In this document: one piece after another, positions 27,390-35,578 of the stretch
How the letters are laid out: every line of letters begins with the position of its first letter
Position numbering within the stretch: the stretch's first letter is position 1
Source of the DNA: an uncultured Actinomycetes bacterium
GTDB taxonomy: Bacteria; Actinomycetota; Acidimicrobiia; Acidimicrobiales; RAAP-2
Reading direction: 5' to 3'
Length of the DNA: 64,000 bases
Assembly: GCA_903870905.1 (NCBI GenBank)
Contig: CAIQEU010000039.1
Location: 124,001-188,000 of the forward strand
The notes under the pieces: generated by a model
What the model saw: the letters and a program-made list of their open reading frames with translations, nothing else
The model's database searches: none
What the model was told of the DNA's origin: nothing
Made by a program: the position numbers and the translations under genes

Positions 27390-28771
27390 CCCAGCTCTGG
27401 CCCACCGACGTTCGTCGCAAGTCCACCCAGATCGTCGTGGCGGCCACCGTCGCCCTCCTCATCGCCGGCACCTTGCAGTTGCTCGTCGGCACCTCAAGCG
27501 TCAAGAGTCGGATGTACTCGGTACCAGTGGTGTACCGACCGCCCTTCGTGGATGCCGTCGATCCGATTTTGGCGGCTGAAGAAGGCCTCGGGCCATCGAC
27601 CCTCACCGGGGCACAGAATCCTGATCCATCGATCAAGACCATCCTCGTCTACCAGAGCGGCATCACCGTCTACCGCGGCGGCGTGCTGGTCAAGTCCATC
27701 TCCCGCCAACAATCTCGTTACGGCTTCACCCTCCCCGAGATCGCCGCGTTGGTCGGGGACCCGTCCTTCATCGCCGCATCAGGGAGCGTGGTCACCTTGA
27801 ACGCTGGCCTCATCACCCTCGATGCAACCCGACTCTCACTCGCCGCCCCTGCGACCACCAAGGTGATCATGGAGAACCACCCTGGCGTCTTCATCGGCGC
27901 CACGGACGGGTCCTTCACCGTCAACGGCGCCATCGTGACGTCAACGGCCACGTCGGCTGGAACGTCCCACCATCCGAGCTACCGGCCTTTCGTCGTGGTG
28001 ATGACTGGCGTCATCGCCAACTTCGACCACGCAACGTTTCTGAACTTGGGTTGGGACTGGTTGAACTCCTACGGCGTCTCGCTCATCGGCACCGTACGTG
28101 GCGGAATCAGCCACTCCACGTTCGACCACAACTTCGTTGGGCTCTACACCCAGCGCTTGCAGAACTACACCGTCGCTGATTCGACCTTCGACCACAACGC
28201 CCTCTACGGCATCGACCCGCACACGGGGAGTTTCAACCTCACCATCACCGGCAACACCGCCGAGTACAACGCAGCCCACGGCATCATCTTGTCCAAGGAA
28301 GTCACGGGGAGCACCGTGACCCACAACTACTCGGCCCACAACGGCGAGAACGGCATCATGATCGACGACCAGTCGAACCACACGCTCGTCTCGAACAACA
28401 CCACCGTGGGCAACCGAGGTGACGGCGTCGTCGTGTCCAACTCCACCGGCGTCACCATCGTGGGCAACACCATCCGGATGAACCGCATTGGCGTCAACGT
28501 CTACAGCAACGGGTCGGCTCGCGTCGCCCACAACACCATCGCGAACAACATCTTGCCGGCAGTTGGCACCACCGTTGATCCCTCGAGCAACACCGTCGAT
28601 GGCCCCCACGACACCGAACGGGTGCCACCACCGGTGTGGCACTTGTACGCGGACGTCACCGCATGGTCCATTGCCCTCCTGCTCTACCTCTCGACCTACC
28701 TCATTCGCCGCAAGGAGCGGGCAGTGTTCGCGACCTACCGCCTCAACCCAGCGCAAGAACGGGTGGCATGA
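27386..28771 (+). CDS. membrane-anchored AlgG-like right-handed beta-helix protein (candidate polyuronate C5-epimerase)
   Basis: 461 residues, starting with ATGA overlap on the glycosyltransferase. N-terminal membrane helix at about 15-35; parallel beta-helix from about 165 to 400 with repeating xxxNxxxxNxxxGIxV coils; second membrane helix near 430-450 followed by RRKER. The stretch from LNLGWDWLNSYGV to YGIDPHTGSFNLTI, then HGIILSKEVTGS, resembles mannuronan C5-epimerases of the AlgG type. Those enzymes carry a catalytic DPHD or DPHE motif; here it is DPHT (277-280), with the Asp and His kept and the last acid replaced. Modification of the nascent glycan outside the membrane is the inferred role. 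Confidence 0.78.
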   Translation: MTQLWPTDVRRKSTQIVVAATVALLIAGTLQLLVGTSSVKSRMYSVPVVYRPPFVDAVDPILAAEEGLGPSTLTGAQNPDPSIKTILVYQSGITVYRGGVLVKSISRQQSRYGFTLPEIAALVGDPSFIAASGSVVTLNAGLITLDATRLSLAAPATTKVIMENHPGVFIGATDGSFTVNGAIVTSTATSAGTSHHPSYRPFVVVMTGVIANFDHATFLNLGWDWLNSYGVSLIGTVRGGISHSTFDHNFVGLYTQRLQNYTVADSTFDHNALYGIDPHTGSFNLTITGNTAEYNAAHGIILSKEVTGSTVTHNYSAHNGENGIMIDDQSNHTLVSNNTTVGNRGDGVVVSNSTGVTIVGNTIRMNRIGVNVYSNGSARVAHNTIANNILPAVGTTVDPSSNTVDGPHDTERVPPPVWHLYADVTAWSIALLLYLSTYLIRRKERAVFATYRLNPAQERVA

Positions 28772-28823
28772 GGAGGGGCTGAGGAGGGCGCGAACTCGCC
28801 CGAGATGAACACGATCGAACCAC

Positions 28824-28829
28824 TACAGT
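28824..28829 (+). promoter_or_regulatory. -10-like box TACAGT before glycosidase gene
   Basis: TACAGT lies about 65 bases before the ATG at 28897, inside a 125-base gap. The secreted glycosidase may therefore have its own promoter as well as read-through. Confidence 0.3.
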
Positions 28830-28896
28830 CGCTGCAGGAGAGCTCTTCGAGGACCCAGCTCTCGAGCGCGACGACCCACGCAAGGAGACACCGAGA

Positions 28897-29958
28897 ATGC
28901 ACTGGATCGCCAAGTACGCCAAGGCAGTCGCCACCTCAACCTTCGCCGCCGTCCTCCTCGCTACGTCTGCAGTTGGCGCGACTGCGCAGTCGAGCCACGT
29001 AGCCAAGGTGTACGCCTTGCCGCAGAAGGGCATCGATCTCTTCGTCCAAGACTTCACGTCCATGACCGATGCCCAGGTCAGTGCTGAGGGGACGACCACC
29101 ATGGCCTACGTGAAGAGCCTCGGTGCGAACATCGTCTCGATTGGCTTCCCCTTCTACCAAACGACCTTGACCTCGAGCACCGTGAGCGCAGGATTCGGAA
29201 CGCCAACACCTGCACGGTTGGCGCTGCTCGTTGCGGCAGCCAAGGCAAAGGGCCTCCAAGTGGAGATTCGCCCGCTCCTCGACGAAGCATCCCTCCGTCC
29301 GCGCTGGCGTGGTGTCATTGCTCCAACCTCACCAAGCGCATGGTTCGCGAGCTACCAAGAATTCCTTGCGCCGTACCTGACCATGGGACAGGCCAACAAG
29401 ATCACTGCGGTGCAAGTCTCCAATGAACTCCAGAGCATCAACCCGAGCCCACTGTGGAGGGGACTGCTCAATACATCGAGGGCGATCTACAAGGGCGAGT
29501 ACCAATTCACGAGCGACCAGTGGCCCGTTGGCATGGTGGCGCCCTATAACGCCACCTTCGGCATTGACCTCTACAAGAGCTACAACCTGCCCCCAACCGC
29601 AACAGTTGCCCAACTGCAGGCGGCAATGGCTGGATCCATGACGATCTACAAGACCCCGACGTCCTACTTCCGCACCACGCTCACCGAAGTCGGCATCATG
29701 GCCCAAGACGGTGCCTACACCTACCCAGCCAACGTGAAGCTGTTCGGTCCGCCCGCACCGCAGACCCTCGACCCTGCGATTCAGGTCAACTGGTTCAAGG
29801 CAGCGTGCGGACTGGTTCGGGCTGACCAGATGCGGGGAATTTTCTTCTGGAGCCTCCGACTGCCTGGAAATCCAGCGGCGCTGCCGAACCTTCCGTATCC
29901 GGCGCGCTTCACCAAGGCGGCTGTTGCCGAGATCAAGGCGTGCTTCGCTGGCAAGTAG
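28897..29958 (+). CDS. secreted TIM-barrel glycosidase-like protein (clan GH-A type)
   Basis: 353 residues with a signal peptide (hydrophobic 10-28, ending near ATAQS). Strong Shine-Dalgarno AAGGAGA. The mature part reads like a (beta/alpha)8 glycosidase: GIDLFVQDF strand 1, ANIVSIGFPFY, VEIRPLLDE, VSNELQS with the Asn-Glu acid/base pair at 176-177, and TEVGI with a candidate nucleophile Glu264. I cannot assign a GH family with certainty; GH113- or GH5-like is a guess. Position after the epimerase-like gene suggests trimming or turnover of the same extracellular polymer. Confidence 0.72.
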   Translation: MHWIAKYAKAVATSTFAAVLLATSAVGATAQSSHVAKVYALPQKGIDLFVQDFTSMTDAQVSAEGTTTMAYVKSLGANIVSIGFPFYQTTLTSSTVSAGFGTPTPARLALLVAAAKAKGLQVEIRPLLDEASLRPRWRGVIAPTSPSAWFASYQEFLAPYLTMGQANKITAVQVSNELQSINPSPLWRGLLNTSRAIYKGEYQFTSDQWPVGMVAPYNATFGIDLYKSYNLPPTATVAQLQAAMAGSMTIYKTPTSYFRTTLTEVGIMAQDGAYTYPANVKLFGPPAPQTLDPAIQVNWFKAACGLVRADQMRGIFFWSLRLPGNPAALPNLPYPARFTKAAVAEIKACFAGK

Positions 29959-29992
29959 GACCACAGGCGCCGAGGCCACAGGGTCCCTGCGC

Positions 29993-29998
29993 TACCGT
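29993..29998 (+). promoter_or_regulatory. -10 box of tRNA-Lys (TACCGT)
   Basis: TACCGT ends 10 bases before the mature tRNA 5' end, a normal distance for a short tRNA leader. Confidence 0.5.
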
Positions 29999-30008
29999 TG
30001 ATCCTCGC

Positions 30009-30084
30009 GGGCCGGTAACTCAGTTGGCAGAGTAACGGACTTTTAATCCGAGAGTCGTGGGTTCGAGCCCCACCCGGCCCACCA
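30009..30084 (+). tRNA. tRNA-Lys (TTT)
   Basis: Acceptor arms GGGCCGG (30009-30015) and CCGGCCC (30074-30080) pair perfectly. The anticodon loop is CTTTTAA, the T-arm contains GGTTCGAGCCC, and discriminator A is followed by an encoded CCA (30082-30084). The outermost anticodon-stem pair is an A-A mismatch. Decodes AAA/AAG lysine codons. Confidence 0.96.
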
Positions 30085-30157
30085 CACAACGGTGCCTCTT
30101 CTGGCGGTGGCAGAAGCGCAAGTTGACCCAACCTCCGTTCGGTGTTAGCCACTACCG

Positions 30158-30913
30158 ATGGCACCTGCGCGCAATCTCATCACGGAGTACTTCGACACCA
30201 CTGGGAATGGCTGCGGCCGACACGCCACTGCCGCAGCGTGCGCCACCGAGTTGCTCGCAACCTACGTCGCCACCTCAACCGGACCGCTCTTCGATCCACG
30301 TCGGGACGAGCCCTGGTGGGATCCGAACGTCATCTCCATTGCCGACCTCTTCAGCGTGGGAGCACTGGCGATGCCGGCGTTCACCACGAAGCGGTTCACC
30401 GACGCCGTCCTCCCGTTCTTCACGGCCGATGCGGCAGCGAGCGATCGCTGCGACGCACCCACCTGCACCGAGCACGTGCACTGTATGTTGCGACGAGTCC
30501 CGGCCGACGCGTCCATCTTCGACGAGGATGCCGCAGTGCACCACGACACGATGAACGATCTGTGGACGCTTCTTCGCGGATCAGGCCGAGGGGCGAACCG
30601 GGTTGGTGGCATCGACGCACTGCTCGAGACCAACCAATTCGGCCAAGCGGGACTCTCCAAGTTGTTGGCGAGGAAGCGTCCCAAACTCGTTCCGATCCTC
30701 GATGGGGTTGCCGTTGCCCGCGTCATTCGATCGGCTGGGCCCGATGCCTGCGAGTGGTGCACGATCCGCCGAGAGTGCCAGAGTTCCATCAACCTTCGCG
30801 ACCGAATCGCCACCGTGCGTCAGCACGCCCGTGCCCCGCACTGGATGAGCGACCTTCGGGTGATCGACGTTGTGGTGTGGGCAACCGACGTCGGCGGGTG
30901 CGCCTCGCGCTAG
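30158..30913 (+). CDS. DUF6308-like protein
   Basis: 251 residues. The conserved core is in the second half: GLSKLLARKRPKLVPILDGV near residue 170 and the final SDLRVIDVVVWAT, which resemble the uncharacterised actinobacterial DUF6308 family. Two Cys clusters (CDAPTCTEHVHC near 98 and CEWCTIRREC near 202) could bind metal; I am not aware of these as a general family feature. No signal or membrane segment. An overlapping frame is longer but lacks normal codon usage. Function unknown. Confidence 0.72.
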   Translation: MAPARNLITEYFDTTGNGCGRHATAAACATELLATYVATSTGPLFDPRRDEPWWDPNVISIADLFSVGALAMPAFTTKRFTDAVLPFFTADAAASDRCDAPTCTEHVHCMLRRVPADASIFDEDAAVHHDTMNDLWTLLRGSGRGANRVGGIDALLETNQFGQAGLSKLLARKRPKLVPILDGVAVARVIRSAGPDACEWCTIRRECQSSINLRDRIATVRQHARAPHWMSDLRVIDVVVWATDVGGCASR

Positions 30914-31716
30914 AGCGATGCCCCTGCGTCGATCGTCATTTCAAGCCCGGTGATATGCCGAGCAGTCGGCGACGCCAGGAAGGTCACCACTGCACTCACC
31001 TCATCGAGCGAGACGAGCGGCGTCGGCAACACGTTGTCGAAGTGCACTCGATGGGGAGGATGCTCCTCGAGGAGCGCCTCGAGATTGGCCAGTCCTCGCA
31101 CGAGTTCGGTCGCCACTCCCGTTGGGTGCACCGTGTTGACCCGGATGGCGTGGTGGCCGAGTTCGAGGGCCAAGGTCCGCATGATGCCGACCACTCCGTG
31201 CTTGGCGGCGGCGTAGGGGCCGAAGTAGGGCAAGCCCTTCAACCCTGCGGTTGAACTGATGAGGGTCATCGAACCACCCCCAGCGGCAACCAGGTGAGGA
31301 ATGGTCGCGACACAGGTGTTCCACACCCCGGTCAGATTCACCTCGATGATCGTGGCTGCGAGGTCGGGGTCGAACGATGCCGCAGCACCAACGGCGCAGA
31401 CTCCGGCATTAGCGACCACATGGTCGAGGCGACCGAAGTGCTCGACCCCAGCACGGATGGCAACCTCGAGATCGGCTGCACGGCGCACGTCGGCGACCAC
31501 CGGGTGACACCGTCCCCCGCCAGCTCGGACGAGGGACGCCGTCTCCTCGAGATCCTCAGGGCGAGCCATGGAGACTGGCAGTCCAGCGATTGGGGCGCAG
31601 ACGTCTAAGGCGATGACCGAGGCCCCCGCAGCTGCGAGGTGGAGGCAGTGGTTCCTCCCCTGCCCTCGTCCTGCACCGGTGACGACGGCCACCTGGCCCG
31701 CGAGCAGTTGATCCAT
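30910..31716 (-). CDS. mycofactocin-coupled SDR family oxidoreductase
   Basis: 268-residue short-chain dehydrogenase. The cofactor loop reads TGAGRGQGRNHCLHLAAAGA, and the second strand ALDVC is followed by an insertion (ARPEDLEETASLVRAGGG). Both features mark the subfamily that carries non-exchangeable NAD and works with mycofactocin. Catalytic Ser and Tyr-x3-Lys are in LISSTAGLKG and YFGPYAAAKHG. C-terminal GLEMTIDAG. Mycofactocin-coupled SDRs oxidise alcohols; substrate unknown. Convergent with the DUF6308-like gene (4-base overlap). Confidence 0.88.
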   Translation of the reverse strand: MDQLLAGQVAVVTGAGRGQGRNHCLHLAAAGASVIALDVCAPIAGLPVSMARPEDLEETASLVRAGGGRCHPVVADVRRAADLEVAIRAGVEHFGRLDHVVANAGVCAVGAAASFDPDLAATIIEVNLTGVWNTCVATIPHLVAAGGGSMTLISSTAGLKGLPYFGPYAAAKHGVVGIMRTLALELGHHAIRVNTVHPTGVATELVRGLANLEALLEEHPPHRVHFDNVLPTPLVSLDEVSAVVTFLASPTARHITGLEMTIDAGASL

Positions 31717-31812
31717 TCTTCCTGCGCCTCCCGTGCACTCGTCGACCCACCATCACAGTAGATGGCGACCACGGGGTCCTCACGGCGTTTAGGTAGCGCC
31801 TCGTCGACCTAC

Positions 31813-31818
31813 TACCGT
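31813..31818 (+). promoter_or_regulatory. -10 box of leaderless ABC-F gene (TACCGT)
   Basis: TACCGT lies 6 bases before a GTG at 31825, supporting that codon as the start with no untranslated leader. Confidence 0.5.
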
Positions 31819-31824
31819 TGCGCC

Positions 31825-33537
31825 GTGGCCATGCTCGTTGAACTCGACCACGCCACTGCCCTCGCCGCAGATCGAGCAGTGCTCAGTGGGATTTCTCTCA
31901 CCGTGAACAGCGGTGACCGGCTCGGCGTCGTCGGCATCAACGGCACGGGGAAGTCGACGCTCCTCAGCATCCTCGCCGGCACCCGAGTGGTCGATGACGG
32001 CGTCATCCGCCGTGGTCGAGGAGCGACGCTCCACGCCCTCGACCAGCATCCCGACCTCGGGCACGGCACGGTCCGTGACGTCGTTGGGTCAGGGTGGCGC
32101 GTCGACGCCGCCCTCGATCGCCTCGGCATTTCGCACCTCATCGATCAGTCCGTCACCACCTTGTCAGGAGGACAGACCAAGCGCGTCGCCTTGGCGACCG
32201 CCGCCGCAGAAGAGGTGGACCTGCTGATCTTGGACGAGCCCACCAACCACCTCGACCTCGCCGGAGTCCTCTGGCTCGAAGAGTGGCTCTCCTCCACCAC
32301 AGCCGCGGTTGTCCTCGTCTCCCACGATCGCTACCTCCTCGACCGACTCACGACGAAGATGGTCGAACTCGACCGGGGTGCTGCCTTCACCCACCACGGT
32401 GGCTACAGCTCCTACCTCGAAGCCGTCGCCACCCGAGACGAACACGCCGCCGCGGCTGAGTCCACGAGGAAGAACCTCGCCCGACGAGAACTGGCGTGGC
32501 TCCGCCGTGGCGCGAAGGCTCGAACTCGAAAGCCACAGGCTCGAATCACTGCGGCTCATGCCCTCCTCGACGGCGGACCGCAGGCCGCAGCGAGAAGCGG
32601 AGACCTCGCCCTCGAGACCCAGATGGCACGCCTCGGGAACCAGGTGTTCGAGCTCCAGAACGTCAGCGTCGCCTTCGACGGCGCAACGCCGATACTTCGC
32701 GACGTGAACCTCCTCATCGGACCGGGCGACCGCCTCGCCATCGTGGGGGCCAACGGTGCCGGCAAATCCACGTTGCTCGACCTCCTCGCCGGCGTGCGCG
32801 ACGCGACGAGTGGTCGCCTCGTCACCGGACCAACGGTGGTGGTTGGCTACTACGACCAGCACGCCAGCGACCTCGACCCGAACGCCACGGTGCGCGAGGT
32901 GGTGGCTGGCCCCTACCGGCCACCGGGCTCACCTGAGGACCTCGCCCTCATGCAACGGTTCTGGTTCACGGGATCCCTGCCGTTCACCGCCGTTCGAGAG
33001 CTCTCGGGTGGCGAACGGCGTCGCCTGCAGTTGCTCGCAGTGCTGGCCCAAGGGCCCAACGTCCTCCTCCTCGACGAGCCAACGAACGACCTCGATTTAG
33101 AGACCCTTCGAGTCCTCGAGGAGTTCCTCGACGACTGGGCGGGCACCCTCATCGTCGTCAGTCACGACCGAGCATTCCTCGAGCAGATGACCGACACCGT
33201 GCTCCACATCACCCCATCGGGCTCCATTGCTGAGGTCCCTGGGGGACTCGACGCGTGGGTGCAGGGGTTGCGCACGACACCGAGCCGTCGTCAACAACCG
33301 CAGCGAGCCGTGGACCACCCGCCGACCTCAGGGCCGGCGATCCCGCTCGGCCGACAACTCCGTGACGCAGAGAAGGAGATGACTCGACTCCAGCGCCAAT
33401 GCGACAAGTTGAGCGAGCTCCTCCTCACGGTCACCGATCACCAAGAGGCGGCGACCCTCGGCGCAGAGCTCCGTGCGCTGCGCGAGGACCTCCACGCTGC
33501 CGAAGAGGCCTGGCTCCTACTCGCCGCTTCTGACTGA
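31825..33537 (+). CDS. ABC-F family ATPase
   Basis: 570 residues with two ATP-binding cassettes and no membrane domain. Walker A GINGTGKST (about 38) and GANGAGKST (about 345); signatures LSGGQTKRVAL and LSGGERRRLQ; Walker B LLILDEPTNHLDL and VLLLDEPTNDLDLE. The linker is charged and helical, and a 60-residue C-terminal coiled coil is present. ABC-F proteins act on the ribosome, in translation elongation or antibiotic protection; the subfamily (Uup/EttA/ARE) is not decided. Start GTG 31825 chosen from the promoter spacing; ATG 31831 is the alternative. The 3' end overlaps the convergent hydrolase gene by 21 bases. Confidence 0.92.
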   Translation: MAMLVELDHATALAADRAVLSGISLTVNSGDRLGVVGINGTGKSTLLSILAGTRVVDDGVIRRGRGATLHALDQHPDLGHGTVRDVVGSGWRVDAALDRLGISHLIDQSVTTLSGGQTKRVALATAAAEEVDLLILDEPTNHLDLAGVLWLEEWLSSTTAAVVLVSHDRYLLDRLTTKMVELDRGAAFTHHGGYSSYLEAVATRDEHAAAAESTRKNLARRELAWLRRGAKARTRKPQARITAAHALLDGGPQAAARSGDLALETQMARLGNQVFELQNVSVAFDGATPILRDVNLLIGPGDRLAIVGANGAGKSTLLDLLAGVRDATSGRLVTGPTVVVGYYDQHASDLDPNATVREVVAGPYRPPGSPEDLALMQRFWFTGSLPFTAVRELSGGERRRLQLLAVLAQGPNVLLLDEPTNDLDLETLRVLEEFLDDWAGTLIVVSHDRAFLEQMTDTVLHITPSGSIAEVPGGLDAWVQGLRTTPSRRQQPQRAVDHPPTSGPAIPLGRQLRDAEKEMTRLQRQCDKLSELLLTVTDHQEAATLGAELRALREDLHAAEEAWLLLAASD

Positions 33538-34419
33538 CGGCGCTGCAGCCAGCGCAGCGATGAACGCATCCGCCTCGCGTTGGAACTTGGCCGTCTCCTC
33601 GTGGAAGACGAGACCAGATGACTCGTCGAACACCACGACTCGGGCATTCGGGAGGGCGTCGACCATGGCCTCGGTCACCGGCAGCGCCACGCTGTCGTAG
33701 CGCCCCGTGAAGACCACCACGGGTGCGGTCACGAGGGGGAGCTGGTCGGTGAGGTCGAGGTCGGCGAGGTTCCCGTCGACGCACATCTCCGACGGCCCCC
33801 ACATCGTGGCGTAGGCGGGCGGGTTCGGGGTATTCGGCGTCTCCTGGTCCGTCCAGCTGATGCTGATCGGCGTGCGACAGGTGAAGCGCCGGTCGTACTC
33901 GATAACGGCGGTCTGGTACTCGGCACTGTTCGTCGTCCCGGCTCGCTCGTGCCGATCGGCGAGTGCAGCCACGAAGGCCGGGAGCTCTGCTCGGCGAGCA
34001 GCGATCGAGGCACGCCAGGCCGGCATCGACGCAGTCCCACCGCACAGGATGAGTCCAGCGACGAGGCCATCGACCTCACGCGCAGCGACGTCGAGGGCGA
34101 CGAGTGAACCGTAGGAGTGGGCGAGGAGGACGACGGGCTCACCAATGGCGTCGATCACACACTCGAGTTCGTCGACGAACACCTCGTGGTTCCAGTCCAC
34201 GACCGTGCAGTCCTCGGCCGAGAACCCCGTCCCCACCGGGTCGTAGACGTAGACCGTCCTGCCGACCATCGCCAACGCTTCGGCGGCGATGGAGCAGTAG
34301 TTGTGCGGCGAACCTGGCCCGCCGGGGACGATGAGCACTGGTGGTCCACCGACACCGGAACCATCGAGGCCACCAATCCACGTGGCGCCGTGCTGGCTGA
34401 TTGCGTACTGCTCGTCCAT
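33517..34419 (-). CDS. alpha/beta hydrolase, proline iminopeptidase-like
   Basis: 300 residues from the ATG at 34419, which has a good Shine-Dalgarno (GGAAGGA). Oxyanion-type loop VPGGPGSPHNY near residue 33, YDPVGTGFS near 60, nucleophile Ser102 in LLAHSYGS, candidate Asp in VFTGRYDSVALP and His in LVFHEE near the C-terminus. The GGPG motif is typical of prolyl aminopeptidases and related esterases (S33), but the substrate cannot be read from sequence. The longer upstream reading lacks family character. Confidence 0.83.
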   Translation of the reverse strand: MDEQYAISQHGATWIGGLDGSGVGGPPVLIVPGGPGSPHNYCSIAAEALAMVGRTVYVYDPVGTGFSAEDCTVVDWNHEVFVDELECVIDAIGEPVVLLAHSYGSLVALDVAAREVDGLVAGLILCGGTASMPAWRASIAARRAELPAFVAALADRHERAGTTNSAEYQTAVIEYDRRFTCRTPISISWTDQETPNTPNPPAYATMWGPSEMCVDGNLADLDLTDQLPLVTAPVVVFTGRYDSVALPVTEAMVDALPNARVVVFDESSGLVFHEETAKFQREADAFIAALAAAPSVRSGE

Positions 34420-34503
34420 GGGAGACGTCCTTCCTCCGACGCACCGTGCCTCGGCCTCGAATGCTCGCACGCGGGTGTGACATCGAGACGGTGGGGCTTC
34501 GCC

Positions 34504-34509
34504 TAGCCT
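34504..34509 (+). promoter_or_regulatory. -10 box of leaderless GT4 gene (TAGCCT)
   Basis: TAGCCT lies exactly 6 bases before the GTG at 34516, in a 96-base divergent region; no Shine-Dalgarno. Confidence 0.5.
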
Positions 34510-34515
34510 CGGTCC

Positions 34516-35574
34516 GTGTCGCAGCACTCACGCCGCTCGCCGTTGACGATTGCCATCGTCGGAACCGAATTAGCGTCCGTCCTCAATCCGACCGGCGGCT
34601 TGGAGCGCGTCGTGCAGTTGTGGTCGATTGGCCTCGCCGAGCGTGGCTACCGGGTCCTCCTCGTCGATCGCCGACCGAGTGAGCAACCACCGAGGTCAGC
34701 CACCGATGGCGGGGCAACCGTCCTCTCAGCAGACGACGATGACCTCGGCCCGCTCCTCGATGCGCACGGCGTCGACGTCGTGGTCTGCAACAACCGACCC
34801 TTCACGAGCGTCGGTCGTCGAGTGCGGGTGGACTGCTTCCACAACTACCCCCACGGGTGGGATGCTTCCGGGATCGTGGACGAGACCGCACTGGCCGCGC
34901 AACTCACCCGCACGACGCCAACGGCAGTCTCGACGGCGCTCGCTGACCACATCGTGCATCGCTTCGGGCTCCGTGAAGGAGCGGTGGCGACCACGCCACC
35001 ACCCATCGATCCGATCTTCGCCGCCACGTCGCATCGTGGTGGCGGAGGAATCCTGTTCCCGAATCGACTCATGGAGAAGAAGGGGGTGCGCTCCACCCTG
35101 GCCGCGCTCGAGCGTGCTGGCCTCACCGAGCGAGCAACCTTCCTCGACTATACGACACCGTTCCTGCGGACCTCGGCCGAGTTCGTCGAGCTGCGCCAGT
35201 TGATCGTCGACGCCGGGGCGACGCTCGCTCCCCCGTGCACTCCTCCCCAACTCGCAGAGCGCTACGCCGCTGCCGATCTCGTCATCGCCGTTGCCACCGA
35301 GCCCGAGGGTCTCGGTCTCGTCCCCCTCGAGGCCCAGGTGGTCGGCGCTCCACTCGTGACCGCTGGACCAGGTGGCCTCGCAGAAGCCACGTTTCCTCCG
35401 AACCTCCACTGCGAAACCGCCGAGGTGGCCGAGCTCGCCGTCGCCATCACCGCCCGCCTCGCCAGCCCCGACGTGCCAGAACGATCGGCCGTCCTCGATC
35501 GCTACGGCGTTGAGGGAGCAACCGCCCACCTCGTCGCCGCGATCAACCGGGCCCGAGCCACCCAAGGAGTCTGA
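34516..35574 (+). CDS. family 4 glycosyltransferase
   Basis: 352 residues, GTG start. N-terminal IAIVGTELASVLNPTGGLERVVQLWSIGL acceptor-side Rossmann loop; GGGGILFPNRLMEKKGV mid-protein (the usual RL-x2-KG hinge); C-terminal donor motif TEPEGLGLVPLEAQVVGAPLV with the E-x7-E pair. GT-B fold, retaining. The downstream gene is a GH63-like hydrolase 4 bases away, so synthesis and breakdown of one glucoside or mannoside (for example glucosylglycerate) is possible but inferred. Confidence 0.82.
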   Translation: MSQHSRRSPLTIAIVGTELASVLNPTGGLERVVQLWSIGLAERGYRVLLVDRRPSEQPPRSATDGGATVLSADDDDLGPLLDAHGVDVVVCNNRPFTSVGRRVRVDCFHNYPHGWDASGIVDETALAAQLTRTTPTAVSTALADHIVHRFGLREGAVATTPPPIDPIFAATSHRGGGGILFPNRLMEKKGVRSTLAALERAGLTERATFLDYTTPFLRTSAEFVELRQLIVDAGATLAPPCTPPQLAERYAAADLVIAVATEPEGLGLVPLEAQVVGAPLVTAGPGGLAEATFPPNLHCETAEVAELAVAITARLASPDVPERSAVLDRYGVEGATAHLVAAINRARATQGV

Positions 35575-35578
35575 CTGC

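Noticed and set aside
28786-28801. Short hairpin GGGCG/CGCCC after the beta-helix gene
   Set aside because: Only about 5 bp with no T-tract; such stems are frequent by chance at this GC content.
30142-31254. 370-codon plus-strand open frame overlapping the DUF6308-like gene
   Set aside because: Arg/His-rich sequence without motif; the frame starting at 30158 has conserved segments and normal codon usage, and its 3' part is antisense to the SDR.
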